Positions 26,867-36,245 of a DNA stretch of 64,000 nt are shown in pieces; the first letter of the stretch is position 1, and the number at the start of each line of letters is the position of its first letter. The notes under the pieces were generated by a model, which had not been told where the DNA came from, did not search any database, and worked only from the letters and a program-made list of their open reading frames with translations. The stretch is from Rhizobium sp. SL42 (GTDB taxonomy: Bacteria; Pseudomonadota; Alphaproteobacteria; Rhizobiales; Rhizobiaceae): NCBI RefSeq assembly GCF_021729845.1, contig NZ_CP063397.1, positions 3,982,001-4,046,000 on the forward strand, given 5' to 3'. Made by a program: the position numbers and the translations under genes.

Positions 26867-28647
26867 AGTTCTTCGACAACCGGGCTTTCCAGCAGCCTTC
26901 CAGTCAGCACGTCGGCAATGCCGCGATCTGTCTGGTGCGGACCGACATTGCAGGCAAGCGTCGCCCCAAAACAGGCCTTGAAGACGAGATAGGGCGGCTG
27001 CCATGTGACAATGCGGTCCATGGCGGCCCGCACGGCCTGGAATTCATGTGCCACGTCCGAGAGCGGCGCATCTGAGACGAGCCCGGCCAAGGGTAACGGC
27101 AGCAACGCATCGATCGCGCTTTGCGACACCACGACCATGCCGCCGCCAGCCTCGATCAGGGCATTGGCGGCGATTGCCATATCCTCGGGATTGGATCCGA
27201 AGACAGTCAGATTGTGGCTGTCATGCGAAACGGTCGTGGCAAAGGCACCGCGCCACTGCCCCCAGCCGGTGAGAAAACCGACGCGCGGCCGGCTGTCGGC
27301 GAGCCCATGCCGATGGGCAACGGCAATCAGCGTCGCATCGTCTGGCGGCACGACGAAACCATCGCGCACCTCCGTTTCGCGTTCGCCCCATTGCGTAAAC
27401 CGGGGTCTGTCGATGGTTGCGACCTTGACCTTCCCGGCAGTGGACGCAATCCGGAAGTCGTCGGCTGCCAGCGGCGCAATCTTCATGGTGCTGGTCAGCG
27501 CCGCAACCGGCAGCGCTGTTGCCTGCTTGATCAAGCGCCCTTCAAGGGCCACCGGCTCGCCGTTGACGATGACGTGTCGTGCTTGAAACTGCTTCAGGTC
27601 TTCGAACATCACGATATCGGCCCGGCGCCCGGCGGCGATCAAACCAAGATCGCTGCGTCCGAGCCTTTGCGCCGCATTGAGCGTAGCTGCCCTTAATGCC
27701 CATTCCGCCGGCAAACCGTAGCGTACCAACCGGCGCACCACATCATCGAGACCACCGCCCGCTGACAGATCGTCAGGAAAGACGTCGTCCGTGCAAAGCG
27801 TTACCGTTTGTGGCAAATGGCCAAGCGCATTCAACGCCTGGACGAATTCCGGCAGCAGATGGTCATGCGACCCCCGCATCTCGATCGCCAGCCCGGCCCG
27901 CAGCTTCGCCAGCAGATCCTCGGCCGATGTCAGTTCATGGTCCGAGCTGACACCAGCCGTCATGAACGCATTGAGGTCGCGCCCGACCAGACCGCGGGCA
28001 TGGCCAAAGACCGGCTTCCCTGATGCAAGACCTGCCTGGACGATGGCATGCATGCGGGCATCGCCTTCGATCACGCCGCGCATGTTCATCATTTCCGCAA
28101 TGCCACCGACAGCCGGATTTGCAAGGAGATCGGCGATGATTTTGTCGTCGAAGTCCGCACCACCCAGTTCCAGTCCAGGCGCCGATGGCACGCAGGACGG
28201 CGCCAGCATGACGACCCGAAGTGGCAAATCCACCGCGGCGTCGAGTGCCCATTCGACGCCTTTCATCCCCAGGACGTTGCCGAACTCATGCGGATCCCAG
28301 ACGATGGTCGTGACGCCCCGCGGCACCACGGCATCCGCATAGACAGCAGGCGTCACCATCGAACTTTCGATATGCATGTGCATGTCGATCAGGCCGGGCG
28401 AAAGATAGAGCCCGGATGCATCGATAACCTCGGCGGCATCGGTGCGCGTGCCCGGCGCGTGCACGCTGGCGATCAGGGGACCGACCAGTCCGACATCGGC
28501 CAAGCGCCGTTCGCCGGTGACCATATCAACGACGGTGCCGCCGGTGATCAGGCGATCGAATGCAGTATCGCCCCGCGCAGCAGCAACACCACGGCTGCGC
28601 AACGCGGAACTGGCGAGATCAGCCGGTTCAAGCCGGGAAGCGGTCAT
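26863..28647 (-). CDS. ade: Adenine deaminase
   Basis: 594 residues, the normal length. The amidohydrolase metal motif is IDMHMHIESS, and the family-specific WDPHEFGNVLG, EMMNMRGVI and TDDVFPDDL segments follow. It converts adenine to hypoxanthine and ammonia. The start overlaps the nucleoside hydrolase stop as ATGA, placing it last in the LacI-led operon. Hypoxanthine can then enter salvage or degradation. Confidence 0.93.
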   Translation of the reverse strand: MTASRLEPADLASSALRSRGVAAARGDTAFDRLITGGTVVDMVTGERRLADVGLVGPLIASVHAPGTRTDAAEVIDASGLYLSPGLIDMHMHIESSMVTPAVYADAVVPRGVTTIVWDPHEFGNVLGMKGVEWALDAAVDLPLRVVMLAPSCVPSAPGLELGGADFDDKIIADLLANPAVGGIAEMMNMRGVIEGDARMHAIVQAGLASGKPVFGHARGLVGRDLNAFMTAGVSSDHELTSAEDLLAKLRAGLAIEMRGSHDHLLPEFVQALNALGHLPQTVTLCTDDVFPDDLSAGGGLDDVVRRLVRYGLPAEWALRAATLNAAQRLGRSDLGLIAAGRRADIVMFEDLKQFQARHVIVNGEPVALEGRLIKQATALPVAALTSTMKIAPLAADDFRIASTAGKVKVATIDRPRFTQWGERETEVRDGFVVPPDDATLIAVAHRHGLADSRPRVGFLTGWGQWRGAFATTVSHDSHNLTVFGSNPEDMAIAANALIEAGGGMVVVSQSAIDALLPLPLAGLVSDAPLSDVAHEFQAVRAAMDRIVTWQPPYLVFKACFGATLACNVGPHQTDRGIADVLTGRLLESPVVEEL

Positions 28648-29567
28648 CGGGAAGCCTCGAAGGCAAGGGCGTCGAGAATGACAGACTTCAACCGGTCACG
28701 GTCGCTGTCAATCGCCAGCCGTGCATTGAAGGTCGCGTGGCTGGCCCGGTGTTCGACGACTGTGCGGCCGCGCGTCACCGTCCCGGCAAGCTCCATCTGC
28801 AAGCCGACAGGCTGCCATGTCACAAGATCCGGGTGGACAAACGCGGCCGCTGCCGCAGGGTCGTAAAGCGCCATGGCCTTTCGGCCTCTGCTTGTTGCGA
28901 TGGCGACAAAGCCACCGAACAGGTCCGCCAGCAGCGGCGCATTGCGACCCCCGAACCCACGAAGATGATCAGCCTCTTCGGGCAAGCTCAGGATCTGACG
29001 ACAAAAATCGAGATCAATCACGTTCAGCGACACACCGTGTGCAAGAACGATGGCCACCGCCTCGGGATCGGCAAGGGCATTGAATTCAGCGGACGCCGTG
29101 TGGTTGCCACGGGTGGCACCGCCGCCCATCCAGGTCAGGTCGCCAATCTTCTCGACAAGATCGGGCCGGGCAAGAACGAGCGCCGCGATGTTGCTCAGCG
29201 GTCCAAGCGCCAGGATCCGGCGCGGTTCGTCTCTCGCCTCAAGCCAGCGCACCAGAGCATCGAATGCCCGTTCTCCCTGCACCGGCTCCATCACCGGCAG
29301 CGCCAGCCCAAGAGTCGGGATGCCGGTATCGCCAAGGATCGCCTGCGCGGTCTCGATGGGGCCGATTACCGGGCGGTCGCGACCGATCGAAACCGGATAC
29401 TGCCAGCCGAACACCGCACGTGCAGCCGCTGCATTTCGACGAACCTGATCCATCGGCGTGTTGCCGAATACCAGCGAAGTCCCGTCGATTTCCAGCCCCG
29501 ACCGCGCCACCGTCAAGATGGCGGCGATGTCGTCGAAGCCCATATCGGTATCGATCCAGATTCCCAT
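28644..29567 (-). CDS. Ribonucleoside hydrolase (inosine/uridine-preferring family)
   Basis: 307 residues from ATG 29567. The calcium-binding DTDMGFDD motif opens the protein (family consensus DTDPGxDD, with Met in place of Pro), and the WMGGGA and NxxxDPEA elements follow. It releases the base from a nucleoside. The frame extending to 29819 lies inside the ATPase gene and is rejected. The gene starts 1 base after the ATPase stop and overlaps ade, tying nucleoside uptake to base release and deamination. Confidence 0.88.
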   Translation of the reverse strand: MGIWIDTDMGFDDIAAILTVARSGLEIDGTSLVFGNTPMDQVRRNAAAARAVFGWQYPVSIGRDRPVIGPIETAQAILGDTGIPTLGLALPVMEPVQGERAFDALVRWLEARDEPRRILALGPLSNIAALVLARPDLVEKIGDLTWMGGGATRGNHTASAEFNALADPEAVAIVLAHGVSLNVIDLDFCRQILSLPEEADHLRGFGGRNAPLLADLFGGFVAIATSRGRKAMALYDPAAAAAFVHPDLVTWQPVGLQMELAGTVTRGRTVVEHRASHATFNARLAIDSDRDRLKSVILDALAFEASR

Positions 29568-29568
29568 G

Positions 29569-30594
29569 TCAGGCAAACCGCTCGAGCCGGGCAGCCTTGT
29601 CGACCGGCAGATCGAAGGCGATGTCCTGTCCCGGCAGGATAGCCTGGCGTTCGGCATCGGTCTCCGCCTTGATCCATCCGATCGCCGTTTCGAGCACATA
29701 TTCCCGGCTGCTGCCGGCAAAGGAGGTTCCCCGGATTGTCCCCGTGAACGGTCCTCCGCCAAGCGGGACCGCCCCCGGTCGCCAGGCGAGACCGGCAGCA
29801 TCCGGAACCCCGGCGCCAAGGGAAATTTCCTTGTCGCCCACCATCAGCTTGCCGTCGCGAAGTTCGAAAATATTCTCGAAGCCGACAAAGTCCGCGACGA
29901 ACCGCGAAACCGGCGCATTGTAGATCTCCTCCGGCGTGCCGATCTGCTCGATCGCGCCGTTCTTCATAACCACGATCCGGTCAGCCAGAGCCAGCGCCTC
30001 GACCTGGTCATGAGTGACGAAGATCATCGTCACACCGGTCTCGCGCTGCACGCGCTGCAATTCGGTACGCATTTCGAGCCGAAGCCGCGCATCAAGGTTG
30101 GAGAGCGGTTCGTCGAGCAGCAGAACTTTCGGCTCCATGACCATCGAACGCGCCAATGCCACGCGCTGTTGCTGGCCACCGGAGAGTTCCGGCGGTTTAC
30201 GGCCAGCGAATTCGGCCAGCCCCACTGATTTCAGGCCGCCGCGCACCTTGTCTTCCAACTCGACACCGCGCATGCCTTTCAATTTGAGACCGAAGGCGAC
30301 ATTCTCGAACACGGTCAAATGAGGGAACAGCGCATAGGATTGGAACACCAGCCCGACGGCACGCTTGTTCGCCGCAACCCGCGTTATGTCGACGCCATCC
30401 AGCACGATACGCCCGCCACTCGGGTTGAGCAGCCCGGCGATGGACCGCATCGTCGTCGTCTTGCCGCACCCGGATGGCCCCAGCAGCGCCAGCAGCTCAC
30501 CCTTGCGGATAGTGAGGTCGAGATCCTTGACCGCAGGCGTCTTGCCGTAACGCAGTGTCAGCTTGTCGAGTGTCAGAAAATCTTGGTCAGACAT
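29569..30594 (-). CDS. ABC transporter ATP-binding protein (PotA/MalK-like)
   Basis: 341 residues from ATG 30594 (MSDQDFLTLDK). Walker A GPSGCGKTT, signature LSGGQQQR, Walker B LLLDEPLSNLD, and a C-terminal TOBE domain are all present. It overlaps the upstream permease by 8 bases. It belongs to a PotABCD-type importer whose enzyme neighbours suggest purine nucleosides or a related cargo. Confidence 0.9.
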   Translation of the reverse strand: MSDQDFLTLDKLTLRYGKTPAVKDLDLTIRKGELLALLGPSGCGKTTTMRSIAGLLNPSGGRIVLDGVDITRVAANKRAVGLVFQSYALFPHLTVFENVAFGLKLKGMRGVELEDKVRGGLKSVGLAEFAGRKPPELSGGQQQRVALARSMVMEPKVLLLDEPLSNLDARLRLEMRTELQRVQRETGVTMIFVTHDQVEALALADRIVVMKNGAIEQIGTPEEIYNAPVSRFVADFVGFENIFELRDGKLMVGDKEISLGAGVPDAAGLAWRPGAVPLGGGPFTGTIRGTSFAGSSREYVLETAIGWIKAETDAERQAILPGQDIAFDLPVDKAARLERFA

Positions 30595-31366
30595 AGCGGG
30601 AGAACCCCAGAAAACGCTCGGCGAGGAAAACGATGCCGATGGAGAGGAAGGCAAGCAGCGACGAGAGCGCTGCGATGGATGGGTCGAAGACGATTTCCAT
30701 GTAGCCGAGCATGTCGATCGGCAGGGTGCGCACGCCGGGTCCAGACAGGAACAGCGAGACCGGCACCTGATTGAAGCTGGTGACGAAACCGAGGATGAAG
30801 GCCGAAAGAATGCCGCCACGAATATTGGGCATGACGACGCGGAAGAAAGCGCCGAGCCGTGTCGAGCCAAGCAGGACGGCCGCCTCCTCGATATCGGAGC
30901 GCAGATTGTTCAGGCTGGCCGAGACCACACGCACGGCATAGGGGAGAACCAGCGCCGTGTGCGCGAGAAACAGTGCCAGTGTGATGTTGATCTGGAACGG
31001 CACGACGAAGTAGCGCAGCAGTGCAAGCCCGACGATGATGCCGGGTACGATGATCGGCGCGGACACCACGGTTTTCACCGTTTCGGAAAACGGCAACTGG
31101 TATCGCGACATCGCATAGGCCGCCGGAATGCCGAGGATCAGGGCGGCACCGGTGCCGCCGATCGCCAGGAACATCGAGGTGACGAAGCTCTCGCGGAAAC
31201 TCTCGACCGTGAAGACCTTCGCGATCCACTTGAGCGAGAAGCCCTGCGGCGGAAAGGCGAGCGTATCGCCGGCGGAAAAGGATGCGGCAACGATGATCAG
31301 GAACGGCCCGATCAGGAAGATCATCAGCAGGCCAAGCGTAACCCAGGTGAAAAGACGCTGGGTCAT
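30587..31366 (-). CDS. ABC transporter permease (PotC-like)
   Basis: 259 residues, six membrane segments, EAA loop EEAAVLLGSTRLGAFFRVVMP. Second permease of the LacI-led importer. The start overlaps the first permease's stop as ATGA. Confidence 0.88.
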   Translation of the reverse strand: MTQRLFTWVTLGLLMIFLIGPFLIIVAASFSAGDTLAFPPQGFSLKWIAKVFTVESFRESFVTSMFLAIGGTGAALILGIPAAYAMSRYQLPFSETVKTVVSAPIIVPGIIVGLALLRYFVVPFQINITLALFLAHTALVLPYAVRVVSASLNNLRSDIEEAAVLLGSTRLGAFFRVVMPNIRGGILSAFILGFVTSFNQVPVSLFLSGPGVRTLPIDMLGYMEIVFDPSIAALSSLLAFLSIGIVFLAERFLGFSRYV

Positions 31367-32190
31367 GCGCGGTTCCTTGCTGTGGCCAAGCGCTTGAGCA
31401 ACAGGTTCGCAGCAAAGCTCATGACGATGAGGATAAAGGCGATGACGCTGGCGGCCACGAAGTCGTTGGCGACCGTCACGCGTTGGTAAAGCAGAGTTTC
31501 AAGCATGAGAACCTTGGAGCCGCCCAAGATTGCGGGCGTGATATAGGCGGTCATCGAACCGGTGAAGACGAGGGTTCCACCGATGACAAGACCTTCCTTC
31601 GTCAGCGGCAGGATGATCTTCCAGAACACCTGGAACCAGTTTGCGCCGAGTACGCGCGCTGCAGGCACCGCGTCGCGTGGCATGTTTTCGAGCGCGCTGA
31701 CCAGCGACAGGATCATCAGCGGCAGGAAAAGCTGCAGCAGGCCAATGAACACGGCCGTCTCGGTAAACAGCAGCCGGATCGGCGTGTCGGACAGGCCAAG
31801 CCCGGTAATGAACTCGTTGACGATGCCGGTACGGCCCAAGATGACGATCCAGGCATAGGTGCGCGCCACCGGCGAAATCATCAATGGGAGAACCACGAGC
31901 CCGACCATCCAGCCTTTGCCTTCAGGCGGTAGACTGACGATGGCATAGGCTGCCGCGTAGCCGATCACCGCCGAAACCACGGTCAAGATGGCACCAAGAC
32001 GCAATGTCCGGAGGAAAACGGTGCGATTGAGCGGCTCGGAGAAGAAACCGGTAAAGGCCGAAAGGGTCCAGCCATCGGTGTTGCGAAACCCTTCCGCCAA
32101 AAGCAGCACGACCGGCATCAGGAAAACCACCGCCGCAAAGATCGCGGCGGGCAGAGCAAGCGCCAGGGCTTCCATTCGGTTCTGAAACAT
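31363..32190 (-). CDS. ABC transporter permease (PotB-like)
   Basis: 275 residues, six membrane segments, loop PAARVLGANWFQVFWKIILP. First permease of the importer. No strong ribosome-binding site is visible before ATG 32190; an internal ATG at 32175 is possible. A hairpin lies in the gap upstream. Confidence 0.85.
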   Translation of the reverse strand: MFQNRMEALALALPAAIFAAVVFLMPVVLLLAEGFRNTDGWTLSAFTGFFSEPLNRTVFLRTLRLGAILTVVSAVIGYAAAYAIVSLPPEGKGWMVGLVVLPLMISPVARTYAWIVILGRTGIVNEFITGLGLSDTPIRLLFTETAVFIGLLQLFLPLMILSLVSALENMPRDAVPAARVLGANWFQVFWKIILPLTKEGLVIGGTLVFTGSMTAYITPAILGGSKVLMLETLLYQRVTVANDFVAASVIAFILIVMSFAANLLLKRLATARNRA

Positions 32191-32224
32191 AGACGAGGCT
32201 TTCAGCGCTAAGGAGGATCAAGCG

Positions 32225-32260
32225 GGATGCGATGGCGAGCCGAAGCTCCTCCACCGCACC
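32225..32260 (-). promoter_or_regulatory. Intergenic hairpin with UUCG loop between binding-protein and permease genes
   Basis: On the minus strand GGTGCGGTGG...CCATCGCATCC forms a long stem with one bulge, closed by GAGC-TTCG-GCTC, a very stable tetraloop. No T-run follows. Probable transcript-stabilising or attenuating element. Confidence 0.6.
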
Positions 32261-32294
32261 CCTTGCCTTGGGAGGCATTCATAGGGGTCGGATC

Positions 32295-33320
32295 TTACTG
32301 TCCGACCTTGGCATTCCATTCCGAAAGCCAGGCATCCCGGTTGTCGAGGGCAGCAGCCGACGGAATGAGCGTCAGGCTCTTGGCCGTTTCCTGCCCATAG
32401 GTCAGGTTCTCGGCGATCTCGTCAGAAACCTTGACGTCAGCATTGGCCGGGCTGTCGACCAGCTGTTCGGCGAGTTTTGTCTGGATTTCGGTCGAGAGCC
32501 AGAAATCCATGAATTCAAGCGCCAGGTCCTGGTTTTTCGAGCCCTTGGCAAGCACCATGACGTTCATGCCGCCGGTCTGGCCTTCCTTTGGTGTCGCCCA
32601 GGCGAGCGGCAGATCCAGCTTGTTGAAGGGAGCCCAGGTGAAGCGGCCGATCGGTGCCGCCCAGATTTCCTCCTGCTGCATCAGCTGCACCAGCTGCGAC
32701 GACTTAACGTAGAAGGTGACCAGTTCGTCCTTCTTTTCGCCAACGGCGGCAATCGGTGTCTTGAGATCGGCAGCGTCATTGCCGAGAGCTTTGCCGAGCA
32801 TGAACAGCGACGGCGGACCCTGATTGGTGGTGACGTTCGGGAAGGCGACATGGCCGACATTTTCCGGCTTCAGCAGGTCGGCCCAGCTCTCGATCTTCAT
32901 CTTGTCGGTACGGTAGACGATGGAGGTGGCATAGAAGGTGTAGCCGACGCTCATGCCGTCACCGTTCGGATCCTTGGCGATGTCGTAGAGCTTGCCGTAG
33001 TTGGAAAGCTTCGACGTATCGATCTTTTCGATCAGATCCTTGCGCGTGGCAGACAAGGCATCCGCCATCGAGACGACAGCCATGTCGACGACCGGATTGT
33101 CCTTGTTGGCTTCCATCTTGGCCAGACGTTCGACGCTGTTGCCGGTCTCGACCACCAGCTTGCAGCCGCATTTGGCTTCGAACGGATCGTAGACGATCGC
33201 CTTGAATTCGTCCTGCGCCAGGGCGTAGACGGAAATCGTCAGTGTCTTTTCCTGAGCCTGGGCAGCGCCCATGGTCAGCATCAGCGCAGTTGCCGATGCC
33301 AGCATTGTCTTATTGATCAC
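32295..33320 (-). CDS. ABC transporter substrate-binding protein (PotD-like)
   Basis: 341 residues. The start is GTG 33320, supported by AAGGAG seven bases upstream; the frame continuing to 33491 runs inside lacI. A Sec signal peptide (INKTMLASATALMLTMGAAQA) precedes a type 2 periplasmic binding fold. It overlaps the lacI end by 11 bases. The ligand is inferred to be a nucleoside or related compound only from the downstream hydrolase and deaminase. Confidence 0.87.
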   Translation of the reverse strand: MINKTMLASATALMLTMGAAQAQEKTLTISVYALAQDEFKAIVYDPFEAKCGCKLVVETGNSVERLAKMEANKDNPVVDMAVVSMADALSATRKDLIEKIDTSKLSNYGKLYDIAKDPNGDGMSVGYTFYATSIVYRTDKMKIESWADLLKPENVGHVAFPNVTTNQGPPSLFMLGKALGNDAADLKTPIAAVGEKKDELVTFYVKSSQLVQLMQQEEIWAAPIGRFTWAPFNKLDLPLAWATPKEGQTGGMNVMVLAKGSKNQDLALEFMDFWLSTEIQTKLAEQLVDSPANADVKVSDEIAENLTYGQETAKSLTLIPSAAALDNRDAWLSEWNAKVGQ

Positions 33321-34389
33321 CTGTGTTCTCCTTCTGGGGGGATGATGATGCAACACGCGCCTCCACCGGAGCGGTCGTCTGTCGCATGACCAATTGCATC
33401 GGCACTTTCTTGATATCCGCCGAAACCACGCTGCCGTTCGTGGTATCGGGGCTGGAAGTGGTTGTCGGCTCGCCCAGAATGGCGCGGGCAAGTGCTCCGA
33501 CGGCTATGTCTGCGATTGTCGCCATGTCCATGCGAATGCTTGTCAGGCTCGGCGTCACAACGGACGACCAGACCAGATCATCGAAGCCCGCAACACTGAC
33601 ATCCTCGGGCACCTTGACGCCGGCCCGCTGCAATTCAGTAAGTGCGCGCAGGGCATGCAGGTCCGAGACGGCCGCAATGGCGGTCAGGCCGTTGGCGACC
33701 TTGTCGGCGAGCCCGAGCGTACAGCCCTTGCCGTTTTTCTCTTCGAGTGTCTCGATCCAGATCACCTCGGCGCTGCCGCCGACAGGAAGGCGGGATTTCA
33801 TCCCGCCGATCCGGTCGCTCTGCACAATCGAGGCCGGGTTGTTGCCGATCAGCAGGAATTTGCGGTGCCCAAGTGCGACCAGATGATCGATCAGGATCTG
33901 CCCGCCCTGCCAGTGATCCGCCGACACGGTATTGCCCGGCGTCGACGGACTGTCGATGACCGCGACAGGGCAGCCGACATCGGCAATGCGCGTTCCGCGC
34001 CGCGGCACGATGACGATGCCGTCAACGCCGCGCTCAATCAGCCGGTTGATCGCTTCGGTCTGCATCGCGACGTCCCCGCGGGAATCGGCGATGAGCACCC
34101 CGTAACCGGCCTCGCTCGCTGCGAAATCGATCGCCTGGGCGATCTGCGGAAACAGTGGGTTGGCAATATCCGGCAACACGAGACCGAGCACACCCGTGCG
34201 GCCGGTTCGAAGCGCCCTGCCCGCCTGGCTCGGCACATAGCCAAGCTCCGCCGCCTTGGTGCGCACACGCGTAATCAATTCGGGAGACACCCGGCCCTTG
34301 CCCGACAGTGCATTGGATACCGTCGCCACAGACACGCCGAGGGCTTCGGCGATATGCGCAAGGCTCGATCCGGGACGGGCTATGGCCAA
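33310..34389 (-). CDS. LacI-family transcriptional regulator
   Basis: 359 residues. The N-terminal helix-turn-helix and hinge are classical (LAHIAEALGVSVATVSNALSG, then RALRTGRTGVLGLVLPD), followed by a periplasmic-binding-like effector domain. The only credible start is TTG 34389; no in-frame ATG or GTG precedes the helix-turn-helix. It is the first gene of the purine/nucleoside importer operon. A perfect palindrome 17 bases upstream suggests autoregulation of the whole unit. Confidence 0.87.
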   Translation of the reverse strand: MAIARPGSSLAHIAEALGVSVATVSNALSGKGRVSPELITRVRTKAAELGYVPSQAGRALRTGRTGVLGLVLPDIANPLFPQIAQAIDFAASEAGYGVLIADSRGDVAMQTEAINRLIERGVDGIVIVPRRGTRIADVGCPVAVIDSPSTPGNTVSADHWQGGQILIDHLVALGHRKFLLIGNNPASIVQSDRIGGMKSRLPVGGSAEVIWIETLEEKNGKGCTLGLADKVANGLTAIAAVSDLHALRALTELQRAGVKVPEDVSVAGFDDLVWSSVVTPSLTSIRMDMATIADIAVGALARAILGEPTTTSSPDTTNGSVVSADIKKVPMQLVMRQTTAPVEARVASSSPQKENTGDQ

Positions 34390-34406
34390 GAGAGTGTCCA
34401 GCAGCG

Positions 34407-34424
34407 TGATTAAACGTTTAATCA
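34407..34424. promoter_or_regulatory. LacI-type operator, perfect 18-bp palindrome
   Basis: TGATTAAACGTTTAATCA equals its own reverse complement, with the central CpG common in LacI-family operators. It lies directly upstream of the lacI-led operon. Confidence 0.75.
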
Positions 34425-35073
34425 GCTTAACCCAGATGATCTGCCTTGTCCACGTTTAGATTTGGAGAGCTGGAATGAGTACCATTGCAATTTAGCCCAA
34501 CAGGAGGCGCAACCTGCGATGGCCACAACGACGCATGGATTGTATGTGCCGCAGCGGATTTTTTTTGGGCTGTTTTACATGCTTTGATTGCAACAAAAGG
34601 AAACATGATCGGCAAAACGCCACCTCATAAATGAGGTGACTGAGGGTGCCTGAAATTACGCCAGCCGATTGCACTTTTCAGCAGCACGCGACCAAAAAAT
34701 CACTGGGGAATTTTCTCAACGATGGATAAAGCCAAATAATTACATATGGATAAATCAATGCCAACTGAGAAATTCGCGTGAATTATGCATGCGCGTTCGT
34801 GGCTTGCTCTTCGCATCGCGTCTAAAAATGAGCAAATCGACGGCGATCTTCCCCACCCGGGATTTTGATCCCAGTCGCAACGACTATTCACGTCGGCCCT
34901 TAAACCTCTTTTAACTCTGCTAGTCAAAATTGTAGCAAGGAATCGGATTCAAACGGCGCAACAGTACACGCCCCGGTTCCAGCGGCTGCATGAAGCAACT
35001 CGATCCTCGCAATCTGACCAATTAGCCCTTCTCCAGGCGGCGTGCCCAATGGCATTTCGCATCAGGGGACAGT
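34425..35073. other. Long intergenic region between lacI and the chemosensory operon
   Basis: About 650 bases, more AT-rich than the flanks, between divergent units. It contains a perfect hairpin (CACCTCAT-AA-ATGAGGTG, 34621-34638) and a T8 run near 34559. Short frames here show no family features and were not called. Promoters of both units should lie here. Confidence 0.5.
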
Positions 35074-36237
35074 GTGCCCAAATTTTTGCCAGCCCTTCGG
35101 CCGGCCGGAGAACCCGTGCGCGTTATTCTGATAGATGACAGCAAGTCTGTGCTCGCAGCGATACAAACATCGCTCCTGGGGCTGGTGGATATCCATGTCG
35201 AAGCCTTTCTCGACCCGGTGCTGGCACTGGAAGCGTGCAAGTCCACACCGTTTGACCTGGTTTTGGTCGACTACACGATGCCTCGGATGAACGGCGTCGA
35301 AGTCATTCGTCAACTGCGTGCACGCCCGTCCTATCAGCATGTACCGATTATCATGGTGACGTCGGAAACCGAGCGCAGCATCCGCATCGAAGCGATCGAA
35401 GAGGGAGCAACCGAATTTCTCCGCAAGCCTTTCGACGGCGTTGAATTGCGCGCGCGCGTCGCCAATTTGCTGACGCTGCGCCAGGCCCAGCTTGATCTGG
35501 CCGATCAGGCAAAAAGTCTGGAACGGTTGGTCAACAGCGCCACGGCAAAGCTGGCAATCCGTGAAGAGGAAATCATCTGGCGTCTGGCCCGCGCGATCGA
35601 ATATCGCGATGGCTCCACCGGAGAACACGTCTCACGTGTTGCCCATATCTGCCGGCTGATCGCAGAAGCGCTTGGCTTCGACCAGGCCTATTGCCGGATG
35701 ATCTATCTGGCGGCCCCGCTGCACGATGTCGGCAAGATCGGCATCGCTGACAATATCCTGTCCAAACCGGGCCGCCTCACCGAGGCCGAAATCGCCGAAA
35801 TGCGGCAGCATGTGCAGATAGGCGTCAGGATCCTGGAGAACGGCTCCTCCGACCTGGTGCGCACCGCTGAAAAGATTGCCGGCGGCCATCATGAAAAGTG
35901 GGATGGAAGCGGCTATCCGAACGGCCTTGCCGGCGAAGCAATCCCGATCGAAGCACGCATTGTCGCTGTCGCAGACGTCTTTGAGGCATTGTGCAGCGAA
36001 CGTTCATACAAATCTGCCTGGGCGCCGCAACAGGCACTTGGCTACCTCCGCACAGAAAGCGGCAAACATTTCGATCCGGCCTGCATCGCGGCATTCGAAC
36101 GCCAGTGGCCGGCGATCGAGGCGCTGATGACCGGAAGCGATGACCTTGCCGAAATCCGCAGCGCAAAGACCGCGCGTTTGTCCGCAGCGAGGCCGGACGA
36201 AACTCCGGCCAAAGCAACCGCCACTCACCGAGCCTAG
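35074..36237 (+). CDS. Response regulator with HD-GYP phosphodiesterase domain (RpfG-like)
   Basis: 387 residues. An N-terminal receiver has the acidic pair in LIDDSKS, phospho-acceptor Asp66 in VLVDYTMPRMNG and KPFD. After a helical linker comes an HD-GYP domain with HDVGKIGIAD and HHEKWDGSGYPNGLAG, the full metal-binding signature. Such domains degrade cyclic di-GMP. GTG 35074 is preceded by AGGGGA. It is 8 bases before the STAS gene, so it heads the chemosensory operon and may be phosphorylated by its CheA. Confidence 0.9.
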   Translation: MPKFLPALRPAGEPVRVILIDDSKSVLAAIQTSLLGLVDIHVEAFLDPVLALEACKSTPFDLVLVDYTMPRMNGVEVIRQLRARPSYQHVPIIMVTSETERSIRIEAIEEGATEFLRKPFDGVELRARVANLLTLRQAQLDLADQAKSLERLVNSATAKLAIREEEIIWRLARAIEYRDGSTGEHVSRVAHICRLIAEALGFDQAYCRMIYLAAPLHDVGKIGIADNILSKPGRLTEAEIAEMRQHVQIGVRILENGSSDLVRTAEKIAGGHHEKWDGSGYPNGLAGEAIPIEARIVAVADVFEALCSERSYKSAWAPQQALGYLRTESGKHFDPACIAAFERQWPAIEALMTGSDDLAEIRSAKTARLSAARPDETPAKATATHRA

Positions 36238-36245
36238 GAAGAGAC

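Noticed and set aside
34559..34566. T8 run as a Rho-independent terminator
   Set aside because: No stable stem precedes it, and no gene ends nearby on that strand.
34669..34914. 81-codon open frame between lacI and the che operon
   Set aside because: No ribosome-binding site or recognisable feature; the region is AT-rich non-coding DNA.
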